Assembly (NCBI GenBank): GCA_030533445.1
Contig: CM060073.1
Location: 39,219,428-39,283,427 of the forward strand
Length of the DNA: 64,000 bases
Direction of reading: 5' to 3'
DNA from: Cyprinodon diabolis
Lineage: Eukaryota; Chordata; Actinopteri; Cyprinodontiformes; Cyprinodontidae
Shown here: piece by piece, positions 39,501 to 49,880 of the stretch
Layout: each line of letters starts with the position of its first letter
Position numbering within the stretch: position 1 is the first letter of the stretch
Notes under the pieces: model-generated
Database searches by the model: none
What the model was told of the DNA's origin: nothing
Seen by the model: the letters and a program-made list of their open reading frames with translations, nothing else
Translations under genes and position numbers: made by a program

Positions 39501-42500
39501 GCTCCTCCCCTAATATTACACATGTGCTAAGAGGACATAAGCAAAATTTTACGGTAATTTTCTGTTGACCTTTTTCCCCCATAAAGCTGTCATTTCAGAA
39601 AGCAACCCACCTATGTGAAGTGAACGTGCTGTGAAAACATGACCTGGTTAGGTCAGTGTCAGTGTGCGTTTATCCCTCCCTGCCTTATGTGCTCCGGTGG
39701 CGGAGCAGCGACAGGATGGAATGGTTCTAATTTCCTCTTCCTGGTGGGCGGCAGGCGGACGTGTGGGTAGGCTCAGAATATGGCACAGGCCCAGCTTCCT
39801 GGGCCCAGAGCCGTGGATTGGTTGATGAGGAGAACTGTCTCAGGACAGCACACGCTCTCATACAAGCACGCAGACAGCAGCCCAGATTTCAGAGGGAGGG
39901 GTGCTGAGCAACTTGTGCTTTAACGCCACTCTAAAATAGAGCAGTGAGAGAAAGCTTTAATTTCGGTGCCAAACTGAGCTGACCTCCCCGTTTTAATTTT
40001 TACCCTCCCTTACAAACAGCATTTCTAGTCATTAATTTATAATGGTCTTATCCATAGAAAAGCTGAGTCTCAAACCCTGTTGTGCGTTAGAGCTTCCATT
40101 AGGATTCCATTAGTGCTTCATTAATATTTTGTTTACTTGTCTCTGAATATTTGTGCTTGTGATCTTGTGGCATTCTGAATACAAGTGGCAAAAATTTGAA
40201 AAGAAGATTGTAATATTAATGGAAGACTCTTGATAATGTGTGTCTGTGTACATTGTGCTTCTCTCACTGCTATTTAGGCTTCTGGCCTCCCTCCTTTATC
40301 CTTTAGTCTGGTGAAGAGCACTGAAAACAAACTGAAAAACAGCCCTCCTCCACCCTCCGCGTCTTGTTTTTTTCCTTTAAAGCAGCTTGTGAGTTTCTTC
40401 CACTCAGTAGGGTCGCTGAGTGACATCACTGTGTTTATATGGGGGGAGGGGAGTGCGTGGGCATGGAGGCATGTGTGTTATCTAGGGCTCCCCAACATAG
40501 CCCTTGTGCTCCGTTGTTGTTTTGGGCGAGACCGAAGTCAGGCCTGTTTTGAGACCTTTGCCCTGGGTTGAGCTTAGACTGAACAAAAAAAACACCACCC
40601 CTCTGTATTGGAGGAAGAGCGCCCCTGATGCAGGTCCAAGGGCTAAAGCCAAAGGGACTATATGGCCCCTGCCTGACGTTTGTGGGGCAGATATTGAATT
40701 CTGGCTGGACTTGTTGAATCTTTATGAAATCATTCTTTCTTTTCTATTCATATGGTAAAATATGTGCTTCTCTTCCCATAGGTTTGTATAAATAAGGACA
40801 TTTTTATTCAAACTCTGACTTTGTTCTCTTTTTGTAATAGTTTCTTGTTTTTCTTTCTTAAAAAAAAATTGTGATTCTTTAATACTGGCATATCTATCAT
40901 AGAAGTAATTATAAACTTAACAGTTTTGTCCTACATTTTACTACCAAATCAGAGCGAAACTAAAAATACCTTTTTTGGATAGAAATCAAAGCCTAAATGT
41001 GCACCGTTCCCACCTCAAAGAGTTAGTTGCTATCAACATTCCCATATCCTGTTCTGACCTGTGAGAGAGTTAGACAACAGCTTCCACAAAAACAATTCCC
41101 TTTCCATTATTTGAGCAGATTTGTCTCTTTTTACAGCAGGAAAGTTATATGATGGTGAGAGTCAGCAGGGACACTCAGCTTCCCAGACTGAGGGAGTCTA
41201 GACCAGACTTGGGCTTGGCTGACGGTTCAGACTGGCCTGCTTGTGGATTGGCAGCCGCTCATAAACACACTCCGGTCTATAAGCTATTTCCATTCAGCCT
41301 GTTCACCACAGCCTGGCCTGTAACATGCATCGTGGCGTGCCCTTGGTGCTCATGTCACATCCAGCTCTTCAGAAGGAATGCAACCCAGACCTTGCCTGGT
41401 TGACCAGCAGTTGCTCAGCCAAGACCAGAAGATCAGAAATGTTTTACCCTTCATGACATCTCTGCTTGTTTTATGGCTAAGGAGTTAATTTTTAAAGTTG
41501 TATGATAATTAACATCATAAATCATTTACCAGAAGATGATTGAAAATTCTCTTGAAAAGACAGATGCCACCATGAAATCTATTTCAGTAGTTTAATTCAA
41601 GCTAAATAAGTATACAGAATTATTACAGAATGGGTAATGCATTCAAAGACTTTATTTGTGGTACATCTGTTTCTTTCGTCTAAAGGCTGCATCTATCCCT
41701 GTTTCCCATCATTCAACTTTCTGTCGTTGTACTTTAATGCATCATTCTGCAGCAATGAACTTCTGTGCCTTAAGACTCTGATCAATGTCTGATGGATATC
41801 CTTTAAGCTAGCAGCCTTCCCCGTGACTGTGGTGGTCATGCATAACATGTCTTTTTTAAAAGCCTTTTTCTGTTTCTGTTGCTTTTTCACAGAGGTCCAA
41901 TATGGACTTTTTCACCTGTGAGCAATTAAGAAAAATTAAGTATTAATACTATTGATTCAGTGGAAAAACAAAAAAAAAGTTTGTTATAATCCTGTTTGAA
42001 TTAATTTTAAAAAAAAGAACAACAAAAGTCTTAAAAGATGCAGATCAACATCTTGGATAAAAAAAAACTGTTTGGGAATCTTAATTTCTCCTCCTCCTGC
42101 TTTATAATGCACTGGAAAAAAATGTAGTCTTTTTTTCCTAAAATAAGTTTTCTTCCCCAATTTACACTTAAAATAAAAAAAATCAATTGCATCGTCTTAT
42201 TTCAAGTGCATATTATCTAATTATCTTATTTTAATAGTAAAAATACTCATTCCATTGGCAAACTATCTCATTTACCTTCTCAAAACAAGGATAATGCAGC
42301 AGTTAGATAAAGTGTCTGTGTGCTGACCACAGCACTGTCCCATCGCAGGTTGAGACAATCAGTGTGTTTATCACTGAAATGGTACCAGGTGAGGTGTGCA
42401 AAGGGAATATATTCGACTAGCCTTTGTGTCAAAGAGATGCTGGTTTGCTGCTGCGTTGTCATCAACCAAAGGAACTCTGTTGGAAAGCTCTCATGTCTTG

Positions 42501-45500
42501 AGGCCAGTTACATAATCCCCTGGCACTTGAAGTGTGTGTACGCTGGAGGAGATAGTAGACTTGAGGAACGGCATCCACCCTACCATACACTGGGCCAAAG
42601 TGGGATTTTATAAATAGTGGTAGAGCGTGGGCCGTGGGGCTGGGTTGGGCTGCGTGATGTCACTCAAACACTACTAGAGCACTCCTTGCTTAACTTCCTG
42701 TCGGAAACAATCCCTGCTTGTCCCAAAGAGATCCTCAGTGCCTCCCCCTTCCAACCATTCATCCTCCATTAAGGCGCAGCACCAGACAGAGCTCTAATCT
42801 AGGATTTCACAATCCCTCTGCAGGGTCTGTGGTTCATTCATCTGTTGTGTGTTAAAAAAAAAAAGACAAGATTGGCATGTAGGGCAACATAAATTTTGGA
42901 GCTCACACCCTTTGCAGCTAATAATGCTAAAGCTAATGGCTCACAATAGAAAAATGCTTGTAGTAGTGTGCCTACACAGCTGATGAAGTGCTTCAAGTGA
43001 TTCATTCAGAAAAGGTTTATCTGAAATTTTCATTATGACTGTTTTTACTTCTGACTCATCTGTAGTCAGCACCTGCACGAGTTATCCTCCAGCCTGCTTT
43101 TGAAAACAGTTTTCACTAGTTCCTGTTTATGTATAGCCCTGAAGAAGAAGTACTCTGAAACTTTGCATCTCTTTTACACTTTGACATCACTTAAAACTAG
43201 ATCTAGCTCATTCTTATCCTCCAAAGTAAAGGAAAAAAAAAAAAATTCCATAATTTTTTTTCTGGCTGTTTGCAGCTAGCAGACCAGATTCTGATTCACA
43301 AATGTACACATTCGTTTAAGGTATTCCTGTTTCCCGTTAAAATCCGCCACAAAACCAGTGCAACTGGTTCAAAGTCCCAGGATGAAGCTCAGACTCCTGT
43401 TGCTAAGTTACAGATGAATTTTTCCCCTATTTTTAGCGCTCAAGACCAGGATTCTTGTTGCAAGAATGTTTTTTCATTTGAAATATGATAATTGTCATAA
43501 AATGAATTGTTTCATGCCATCCTGAACTATAGTAATTAGATAATAGACGAGAGAAGCCTTAATGCAGAGCCGTCCTCTGGGGGATGGAGACTACATCTAC
43601 ACGAAGATGTTGAGTAGAGCCATTTTATTAAATCATCACAGCTTTTATGAGGCAGTGCATTTTTTTTCCAGTGAGATCAGTTACCTTTTCTTCCAACTTA
43701 GCCTGAGAATATCATTCTTATTATTTTGTCTGGTTGCTTTATGTGTCTTTCTACTGATTTATTTCAGGTACAGCGGTGTCTTCCCGAGCCTCAACATGGC
43801 AGTGAAGCGGCGTGAACAGGCTCTGCAGGACTACAAGCGCTTGCAATCTAAAGTGGAGAAGTATGAAGAGAAGGAAAAAACCGGGCCGGTTATGGTCAAA
43901 CTATGTCAGGTAATGTTGGTGTTGCATCAATGCCTGCCATGGTCTGACTTAAGAGGAGGGAGGGCTCACCTGCTCTTGTTTATTACGTGTCCTGAGAACG
44001 GAGCATCAGTAGTGTAAAAAGACACAAATGCTGACTGGATATGAATAAAGTAGTTTAGCACATGCATACAGTACATGTGCACTCCTTCACCCACGCAAGC
44101 TGGAAGGCTCTCTCAAGTTGTGCCTTTTCAAAAAAAAAAAAATCCCCCTGCAGCACATCTAGAGGCATAATTGAGAATTGTAGAGACACACATACACGCA
44201 GCGCGAGGCCACTACAGAAGCGTGCATATTCACAGATAATGCTGCAGTGCTGCCTATGCTGTTGCCTCTAACACATCCTCACATGGTGAGCCACCCACAC
44301 ACAGGGAAAAGCACCGTCAGGGGAACAAAGCCTTGAAGAGGCCCAACATCCCTGCCCTTTGAATCCCTGCACTCTTAAAGAAAGGACCCCACCTCAGAGT
44401 TAGTGGGCCATTCCAGCAGACAACTGTGGCGAAATGAAACCTGTAGAGGGATACCTGTGGTAAAGTGGCACCTAAACAATATGTTACTGTATGTTTTTTT
44501 TTTTAACTCCCCCTGTCCCCCTTAATAAAAATTCTCACCCTCTCACAATTATTCATTGTGCGTTCCATAACTCCATGCCTACAGCAGACTACCCACTAAT
44601 ACATTCACACAGAGATCAGTGGTGCTGGAGTCCACTCACAGCCAAGTCTGCCCACATTACCCACTCCTCCTCACTGTGGTCGTGATTACAGCCTTTTTTT
44701 TTTTGCACCGCATCTCCGTGGGAATTAGGCAAATATATTTCATAGCAATAAGAAAAACATCACTTCTGGTGGCTCAGGTAATGGATTTACTCAGAACCAA
44801 CTTATATCAATGGGAATGTGTGTTTTCTCTCCTAACCTGGAACTGTTTTCTTGGAAAAGAAGATAACATACATTGTGATTTCATTATTTAAAGTCACATT
44901 CTGGAAAACTCTGGAAAGGGATTTCATCATTCATTCATCCATCATGCATCCAGCTTACAAACTCTGTAGTTTTTCAAGTGTGCTTTTCATAGTGGCTCTC
45001 ATAGTGAGGGTTTGTATTTTTAAAAAAGAGATAAGAAAAGACTTCAAATTGGTTAAACTATAGTGTGAGAAATGAGGAAGTGCAGCTTTGTAGAAGGTGC
45101 AGGAACCCTGCATGTTCTCTATAGTCAGGCACGTGTGACCTGTTGGTCTTTCTGTTATTTTTCAGGCAAAAGATGAGCTGCGCCCAGTCAGGGACGACTT
45201 CGAAGCCAAGAACAAGCAGCTTCTTGACGAGATGCCCAAATTCTACCAGAGTCGCATCGACTACTTCCAGCCCAGCTTTGAGGCTCTCATCCGTGCGCAG
45301 GTTAGTAAACTTCTCCATAAACGCAGACCCACGAAGGCGCTCGCAGCTGCAGACACACCCTTCCAGCAGTGAGCTGTTAACAGTGGATAAAGTGTCTGAT
45401 GAAGGGTGTGTTTAACTCAGGGCAGTCTGTCTCCCTCTCTGCGGTCCTAATGTGATTAACCCCCAGTAACGGCCCACGCTGCTTTGAGGAAGGCCTCATC

Positions 45501-48500
45501 TGTCTGGCTCCGCTGCTGTCCTGCAGGCCTTCCTCCAACCTGGAGTTTGTCTTTAAGCAGCTGAGTGTCTGAAGTTAGCGCCGCCACATCCCCCTCCCCC
45601 CCGACACAGACCTGCTTGGCCCATGTCATTTCCTCTCTGGGACAGTCACTGGCACACACACCTAATTAGTAAATTAGATTATCTGAGACTTATTGACAAT
45701 TAGGAGTTTGATGATGCACTTTCAACTTGCAAATTGAGCAGAAAAAAGAAGGGCTGTATTTTAAGAATCTGTTTGTAAACTAGTTTTGAAGTATTTTCAC
45801 CTGGACATTTTTAACAAGCAGAAGAAGAGGAAGATGGGTAGAGCTTATCTTGAGCCATGCACTCCTCTTTATCCCTGCTGTGTCAGATAAAGGCACAAAG
45901 GCTGCTTTTGTTGTGAGCATTCAACTTCTCTATGAGAGGTCTTATCCAGTAATGTTCAGAGTCAGCACAGGCTGATATGAGCTTCTCACAGTGTCCTAAC
46001 CTCTGCTAAAACAGGCTGAGATTCACCCAACAGGCTTTTTAGAGCTGGACCAGATTTCTGTTCGTCTTCATGGATTAACCTGGAGATTCCTGTTATATCA
46101 AAGTCTGAATGTTTTTTTTTTTATCCTAATGACAGTTAAGATAAAAAAAAAATCCCTTACTTTAGTTTAATTTTTATTTAACTCTGTGCTGCAGAGTGAA
46201 ATATAGATGCATTTAGCGACCAAAGGTAAAAAGAGTTTATAGCTTTGATGCAATTGATAAATATAAAACAAAGGCATCAACCTACAATATAAATAATTAG
46301 AATTAAAATAATTAAAAGTTAATTGAACTTTGTTGATCTCACATTGTAGTAATTTACCTCTGCATTTAATCCCTTTGGGGAGCAGTGGGCTGCCATTGTG
46401 CGGCGCCCAGGGAGCAGTGTGGGGTTTAGAGTCTTGCTCAGGAACCCATAGTAGAGGCTGTGGGATGCGAACTAGTTACTTGCAACCTTCTCAGAGCACA
46501 AACCCTAACCACTAGGCCAACACTCCCCCACAGCTGAATCATAAATTTCTGGAAATGAAAAAAGTTATATTGGGTTTGATTAAAAAATGCTGTTCATTAA
46601 AGGAATAGTACACCCAAAACATGATTTGCCTTCATTTTCTACTCACCCCCATGCTGAACAACACTCTGGAGTACTTTTTTGATATCTCAAATGCATCTGG
46701 AGATCTGGGAGGCTTCTTGCTGTCTGCTGACATTCAAATAATGGAGGTTATGGCGCCCGAAGCAAAAGGTCCATAAAAGTCCACAAAGAACGTGTCAATA
46801 TTCCTCCATACTGCTCGTCCAATGTATTCCAAGTGTCCTGAGTTGGTAGCGTCCATAATTTACTCGAAACAAAGTCATTTAGAATGTTTTTAGAGCATAA
46901 ACAGTAGTGTATAGGATTTCCTAAAAGCGCACCCCTGCAAGTTCACGAGCCTACGGAAACCGCGGCAGACCAAACCAGATGAAAGTGCGCATTCAGCTCG
47001 GCAATGAACTCATGCTCTTCCTCAACACTGAAGTCCTCAGACATTTTTCTTTCGTTGTTTCTTTCTTTGCACAGGTAAACAGAACATTTCTTCTTCTACG
47101 CTTGCATTATCGGCAGAGCAGACGCTGAATGCGCACTTTCATCTGGTTTGGTCTGCCGTGGTTTCCGTAGACTCGTGAACGTGCTTTTAGGAAATCCTAT
47201 ACACTACTGTTTATGCTCTAAAAACATTCTAAATGACTTTGTTTCGAGTAAATTATGGACGCTACCCATTCAGGACACTTGTAATACATTGGACGAGCAG
47301 TATGGAGGAATATTGACACGTTTTTTGTGGACTTTTATGGACCTTTCTGCCTCGGGCGCCATAGACCTCCATTATTTGAATGTCAGCAGACAGCAAGAAG
47401 CCTCCCAGATCTCCAGATGCATTTGAGATATCAAAAAAGTACTCCAGAGTGTTGTTCAGCATGGGGGTGAGTAGAAAATGAAGGCTAATCATGTTTTGGG
47501 TGTACTATTCCTTTAAGGAATGGTTTTTTAATTAATATTCTTATTGTACTTATGCCTTCGAGTTGTTTTGTTCTCTGCATCAAACTTATATTTAATTAGC
47601 TGGGTAACCTGTTGGGTCTGCAGCTTATCAGCTGTAGCTTTTAAAAAGTATTAACTTACCAACATTACAAAGGATTTTTTATTTTAAACAACCGAATGAT
47701 GATGAGCAGAGTAGTGACGTTGTTGCAGCCAGCGAACCAGATCCGGATTCACAAATGATGGATAAAAAAACCTGAGGTCTCTGGTAGATTCTTTGGTTTC
47801 TCATTAAATACAACAGAAATTACTTAAAATTAGTTAAAACTGAAGTAGAAGCAGAGCATAAAATGTTCAGGCTACTGCTGAGCTACTGGCTTGCTTAGAA
47901 GAAAAAGTTATTTCCAGATTAGAGACGGGCGATATGGAGCCTAAGATTCTATCACAATAGTTTATGGTTATGATTGAGATGACTATGGAATGACAGTAAA
48001 AGGTATTTTATTATTCTTGAGCATCATCTTGGCTACATGTTATAAAGCTGCATACTGTGGTTAAAAAAAAACCTGCCTGTTGATAAATAGTACACATTAG
48101 GCAGGGCAAAAGTACTTCAAAATAGTATATAGTAGTTTTATTGAAAATTGAATATTGAAGCTATCAGGGGAGCGACAGTCGGATAAAAACAATCCAGATT
48201 ATTTTAATGATGTGAATCTTTATAGTGGCAGGGAGACGAATTCATGACCCATTTTTTTACATTTTCAAACTAACTCTAAAACTATCCAAAACCATTTAAT
48301 TCGGTATCTAGATTCTGTGACAAATTTCTGATACTAAAGTTTTGCTTTCTAGCAAACGTGGTAACGTCTCTAAGTAGCAGCAGTTGTGTGTGGCTGAGCT
48401 GACTCCCAGCAATGACCTGAGTAATTGTAATAGTGGCTTTGGGCACAGAGGGCACAGTGATCTGGTGTACATTATCATCACCGTTCATATGGACATTTCC

Positions 48501-49489
48501 GACGGCGCTTTCAACAAGTCTCTTTTTGGGGAAAAAAGTGTATCCGTTTTCCCCCTACAAACAGCAGAAACCCAATACTTAGAGCCCACTCATGTGGTTT
48601 AGGTGGCACGTATTGGTGTAAACAGGCAATGTCTTTCAGACTGAGCACCTCAAAGAGCTGGTGTAAAGTGGTTTAGAGACCTGACATTATTCCTTTTGGC
48701 CTGAAATCCTTATTATACTTCTGGCAAACTTCTGAGTCAACAAATAATTCGATTCAGTAAGTAAATCTTTTCTGGTTTGTTATCTTGCTTGGTCCTGTTA
48801 TTTCCTCCTGCAGTGGAAAATATATGTTGTCTCACAGCCGCCTTACACGTCCCCTCAAGAGCGTTGCATTGTTTGCATTGCTGTTTGAATAAATATTGAG
48901 CTGTGGGTTTCATTTCCCCGTACTTTTATACTCTGCCTACTCTTCTTGGAGTCCTGTAATGTGATTAAAGTCTATTAATCATCAAAGCAACTCTCTAGGG
49001 AGCCTGACTCATGCACTAAGGGGAAGAAGCAGGGGTGGGAAGTGTCAAGAAAGCTTTCAGTTAACACTATCTCTTGTTCAGATTGGGAGAGAAAAGCAGG
49101 GTCACTATCCACTCTACTGCTGGTTTTGGGGGGCCCTGTGGGATGTTTGATTTCTACTCGCTCCCTTTTTTCAAATCACTCCTCCTTAGTAAAAGACATA
49201 AGAGACTAGCAGCTTCAGATGAGAGTTTAAGCACAATTAGACTGAGATTAATGCCCAAAGGTCTGTGGATTGACCCCTGAACATGTTCGTTTTACGTTCC
49301 TTCACGTCACAATATTTTTTTTGTTTGTTTTCTGCCCCTAAGGTGGTCTACTTCACTGAAATGCACAATATCTTCAGCGAATTAACGGACAAGATCGACC
49401 AAGCTGGGCTGACTGATGAGCAGAGGCAGAAGGAGACCGAGGCCAAGCTCAGCGAGCTGCGCTCTCTGTCAATTGTCGCGGACGACTGA
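9525..49489 (+). CDS. bin3: Bridging integrator 3 (BIN3), BAR-domain protein
   Basis: Nine coding exons rebuilt from splice sites: 9525-9532, 19928-19976, 22839-22879, 26516-26577, 29962-30098, 38871-38911, 43768-43909, 45166-45300, 49343-49489. They join in frame to 762 nt, or 253 aa, the length I recall for mammalian BIN3. The protein begins [20 protein letters not shown] and ends [10 protein letters not shown]. Nearly all of it is an amphipathic BAR domain of three long helices (about residues 10-230, e.g. [55 protein letters not shown]); there is no SH3 domain, as is normal for BIN3, which resembles yeast Rvs161. BAR dimers sense or induce membrane curvature and link to actin organisation. 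Every junction is GT-AG. The first exon carries only eight coding bases, so gene finders could easily miss it. It lies downstream of egr3 in the same orientation, as in human. Confidence 0.95.
15396..16281. mobile_element. Non-autonomous DNA transposon (imperfect terminal inverted repeats)
   Basis: The left end reads AGTGCATTCACACCGAATGC and continues TTTTTGGGCGCC. The reverse complement of the right end reads AGTGCTCATACCAAATGC and continues ATTTTGGGCATC. The arms match over about 35-40 bp with several mismatches, so this is an old MITE-like element of about 0.9 kb. The flanks (CTATAATA and CTACAAAA) give at best an imperfect 8-bp target duplication. No transposase ORF is present. Family not recognised. 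Confidence 0.5.
16952..18034. mobile_element. hAT-like non-autonomous transposon with perfect 8-bp target duplication
   Basis: The ends are TAGGGCTGGGTA at 16952 and TACCCAGCCCTA ending at 18034, a perfect 12-bp terminal inverted repeat; related GGTACC-containing sequence continues inward on both sides. The element is flanked by identical 8-bp direct repeats TCTGGCTG (16944-16951 and 18035-18042), the hAT target-duplication length. At 1083 bp it has no credible transposase ORF, so it would need transposase from elsewhere. The unmutated duplication suggests a fairly recent insertion. Confidence 0.85.
20850..21075 (-). mobile_element. LINE reverse-transcriptase fragment (3' part, broken)
   Basis: Read on the minus strand with one frameshift, this encodes DDTT then [19 protein letters not shown] followed by [18 protein letters not shown], the segment after the catalytic ADD box of fish non-LTR retrotransposons. 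It is short and frameshifted, hence a dead fragment. The LINE clade is not assigned. Confidence 0.65.
21185..21690 (-). mobile_element. Second LINE reverse-transcriptase fragment (broken)
   Basis: The minus strand encodes pieces of a reverse-transcriptase palm: [19 protein letters not shown], where functional elements usually have GLRQGCPLSP, preceded by a degraded region corresponding to the 'DLEKAFDRVPR' segment. Toward lower coordinates it continues with a degenerate copy of the downstream region, including an equivalent of 'ECEA.MI..SKCEAMV'. Frameshifts and substitutions make it non-functional. It looks like a different LINE family from the neighbouring fragment. Confidence 0.65.
22880..26515 (+). 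other. bin3: bin3 intron 3
   Basis: 3.6 kb intron with a degenerate interspersed repeat at 24.24-25.6 kb (separate entry) and a T-rich tract before the next exon. 22.9-24.2 kb and 25.6-26.5 kb show nothing else I can support. Confidence 0.75.
24245..25600 (-). repeat. Degenerate teleost interspersed repeat
   Basis: It begins with the motif AATTCAGCTTATTTATATAA, common in fish genomes, and continues with a block (24.9-25.35 kb) whose minus strand could read [17 protein letters not shown] and [16 protein letters not shown] recognise this layout as an abundant repeat of percomorph introns, but I cannot name its class with confidence; it may be the 3' portion of a retroelement. It is heavily mutated. 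Confidence 0.5.
27335..27470. repeat. Fragment of a Tc1-like transposon end
   Basis: The sequence contains GTAGACCAACACAAAGTAGT followed by GCATAATTATGAAGTGGAAG, which I recognise as the subterminal region of an abundant, inactive fish Tc1-like family. Related relics occur at about 50.6-51.7, 52.93-53.33 and 56.9-58.5 kb in this window. Only a short, diverged piece remains. Confidence 0.5.
28804..29390. repeat. Tandem duplication (about 161-bp unit), one copy interrupted
   Basis: The segment from 28804 (TTTAGTCTGACTTC) through ACTGTATGTTCTGTAAATCA and CAATCATTAATAATTGTG is repeated from 29228 with near-identical landmarks (ACTGCATGTTCTGTAAATCA at about 29337). Copy 1 is split by the insertion at 28942-29197 and resumes at 29198 with AATTGTGAAATCAGAGT. 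Removing the insertion gives a repeat period of about 161 bp. Confidence 0.75.
28942..29197. mobile_element. Palindromic (foldback) inserted element with 7-bp target duplication
   Basis: A 256-bp insertion flanked by AATTGTG (28935-28941 and 29198-29204). Its inner part is an imperfect palindrome: an arm containing CAATCCAAGTTTGAAGATG and TTTCGTTTCC is answered by an inverted arm containing CTTCTTGGATGGGAAGC and CGTCTTCAAACGTGG. The uninterrupted second copy of the surrounding duplication (29228-29390) shows the empty site, so the insertion boundaries are well supported. A related fragment lies at about 58636-58710. Confidence 0.7.
31335..31692. mobile_element. hAT-type MITE, copy 1
   Basis: Starts about TGGGCTGC with ATTATTTTGCAAATGGATTA inside, and ends TTTAAGCCCTA. 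It is the same family as 57175-57526: they share GATTATTCTGGCGAGTATTT, GATAGCCAAAG-type and CTCTAAGTGGGTC blocks. Ends resembling TAGGGCTGC/GCCCTA and 8-bp duplications mark this abundant fish hAT-derived group. The flanks AATTGTAT and AATTGTGT agree at 7 of 8 bases. No coding capacity. Confidence 0.7.
33468..34715 (-). mobile_element. Complete Tc1/mariner transposon, nested
   Basis: 1248 bp, flanked by the TA target duplication (33466-33467 and 34716-34717). Terminal inverted repeats start CACTATATTGCCAAAAGTAT and are identical at both ends for at least 28 bases. It carries one intact transposase ORF on the minus strand. Perfect TIRs, an open transposase frame and insertion into an already decayed Tc1-like element show it is much younger than its host. 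Confidence 0.92.
33550..34581 (-). CDS. Tc1-like DD34E transposase, intact
   Basis: An uninterrupted frame of 343 aa from the chosen Met ([17 protein letters not shown]), the usual Tc1 transposase length of about 340. The reading frame is open back to 34695, but that extra 38-residue part overlaps the terminal repeat side and lacks transposase homology. N-terminal paired helix-turn-helix DNA-binding region ([20 protein letters not shown], then the GRPRK AT-hook-like motif), then the RNase H-like catalytic core with WSDESRF (first Asp), FQHDCAPVH (second Asp) and [15 protein letters not shown] (Glu). The spacing between the second Asp and Glu is 34 residues, so the catalytic triad is DD34E. 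No stop or frameshift is seen, so it could encode an active cut-and-paste transposase for TA sites; activity is inference. Confidence 0.9.
   Translation of the reverse strand: MGRSQELSEFQRGTVIGCHLCNKSSREISSLLNIPQSTVSCIIRKWKCLGTTATQPRSGRPRKLTERGQRMLKRIVRRGRQLSAESITTDLQTSCGLQISSRTVRRELHGMGFHGRAAASKPYITKCNAKRRMRWCKARRHWTLEQWRRVLWSDESRFSIWQSDGRVWVWRLPGERYLSDCIVPSVKFGGGGIMVWGCFSGAGLGPLVPVKGTLNASAYQDILDNSMLPTLWEQFGAGPFLFQHDCAPVHKARSIKTWMTESGVDELDWPAQSPDLNPIEHLWDELERRLRARPSRPTSVCDLTNALLEEWSKIPINTLLNLVDSLPRRVEAVLAAKGGPTSY
35524..36065. mobile_element. MITE with terminal inverted repeats
   Basis: The left end TAAGGCTACGTTCACACTGC and the inverted right end TAAGCTACGTTCACACAGCA differ by one indel and one substitution over 20 bases. 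542 bp long, no transposase. Matches a common fish MITE type with GTTCACAC ends. No clean target duplication was found next to these ends, so the superfamily is left open. Confidence 0.7.
38912..43767 (+). other. bin3: bin3 intron 6
   Basis: 4.9 kb intron with no recognised transposon ends. The 39.6-39.9 kb stretch is GC-richer than its surroundings and could be conserved regulatory DNA. 41.65-41.9 kb has an open minus-strand frame of 65 codons rich in Lys/Gln that I do not recognise and do not call as a gene. Confidence 0.65.
43910..45165 (+). other. bin3: bin3 intron 7
   Basis: 1.3 kb intron; no repeat or RNA gene recognised. Confidence 0.75.
46340..46531 (-). mobile_element. tRNA-derived SINE
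   Basis: On the minus strand the head reads GGGGGAGTG then TGGCCTAGTGGTTAGGG, a perfect RNA polymerase III A box (TGGCCTAGTGG, 46509-46519 reversed). A degraded B box follows (AGTTCGCATCCC). The non-tRNA body contains GCTCCCTGGGCGCCGCACAA and CCCACTGCTCCCC, familiar from fish SINEs. The tRNA-like part cannot fold as a working tRNA gene, so this is a SINE copy, not a tRNA. Confidence 0.8.
46601..47512. mobile_element. TTAA-flanked foldback element with about 0.39-kb inverted arms
   Basis: 912 bp between two TTAA tetranucleotides (46597-46600 and 47513-47516). The ends read AGGAATAGTACACCCAAAAC and its inverse. The two arms (about 46601-46998 and 47124-47512) are near-identical inverted repeats around a loop of about 125 bp. 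TTAA target duplication is characteristic of piggyBac transposons, and fish genomes have many TTAA elements with GGATAGTTCACCC-like ends; this is probably a non-autonomous piggyBac-type relative. RNA from this intron would form a very long hairpin. Confidence 0.85.
46943..47044 (-). other. Small ORF in the loop of the foldback element
   Basis: An open frame of 33 codons on the minus strand starts [20 protein letters not shown] in the loop and runs into the arm before stopping. The acidic N-terminal sequence is protein-like, which may mean that the element began as an internally deleted copy of a coding transposon or captured a 5' exon. I do not recognise the protein, and translation is not claimed. 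Confidence 0.35.
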
Positions 49490-49880
49490 GGCGGGAACGC
49501 CGAGGATTGGGATGTGCTCTTTTCATGCCTCTCTGAATGGATTTTACTCTCCGAGCTGCTCTGGAGTTCAGACGGACAGCAATGGCCTTAAAATGATGGG
49601 CGGTTTCTGTAATTGCAGCCCCACACGTTTTGCACTACATCCTTGTGACTTCTTGTTTTTTCCCTCTGTTCAAAGACATTGTAATCCGGAGCAGCTCAAT
49701 GCCACATTAACTAAGCCATCAGCCAAGTGCGACTTTATCAGCCAATATGTTTTTTCCTGAAGCAGATTAACACAAAGATTAATATAAACACATGTCAGGA
49801 TATAAAATGTAGTTAATGTCATATTGAAGTTCTGTGCCATCATGTGTAACGGCAGGTATTAAACCTTTTTAAAATTGCTG
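49490..49880 (+). other. bin3: bin3 3' UTR
   Basis: Sequence after the bin3 stop. An ATTAAA polyadenylation signal is at 49858-49863, giving a 3' UTR of roughly 390-400 nt. Confidence 0.55.

Larger units (their letters stand above)
45301..49342 (+). other. bin3: bin3 intron 8
   Basis: 4.0 kb intron that includes a tRNA-derived SINE (about 46340-46531) and a TTAA-flanked foldback element (46601-47512), listed separately. 45.3-46.3 kb and 47.5-49.3 kb hold nothing else I can support. Confidence 0.75.

Noticed and set aside
41693..41890. 65-codon Lys/Gln-rich minus-strand frame
   Set aside because: No recognised family, short and in an intron; could be chance or an old processed copy, not enough evidence.
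43562..44017. 151-codon open frame as an independent gene
   Set aside because: It is bin3 exon 7 (43768-43909) with read-through into both introns.
46500..46531. tRNA gene on the minus strand
   Set aside because: Perfect A box but a broken B box and no full cloverleaf; it continues into a SINE body.
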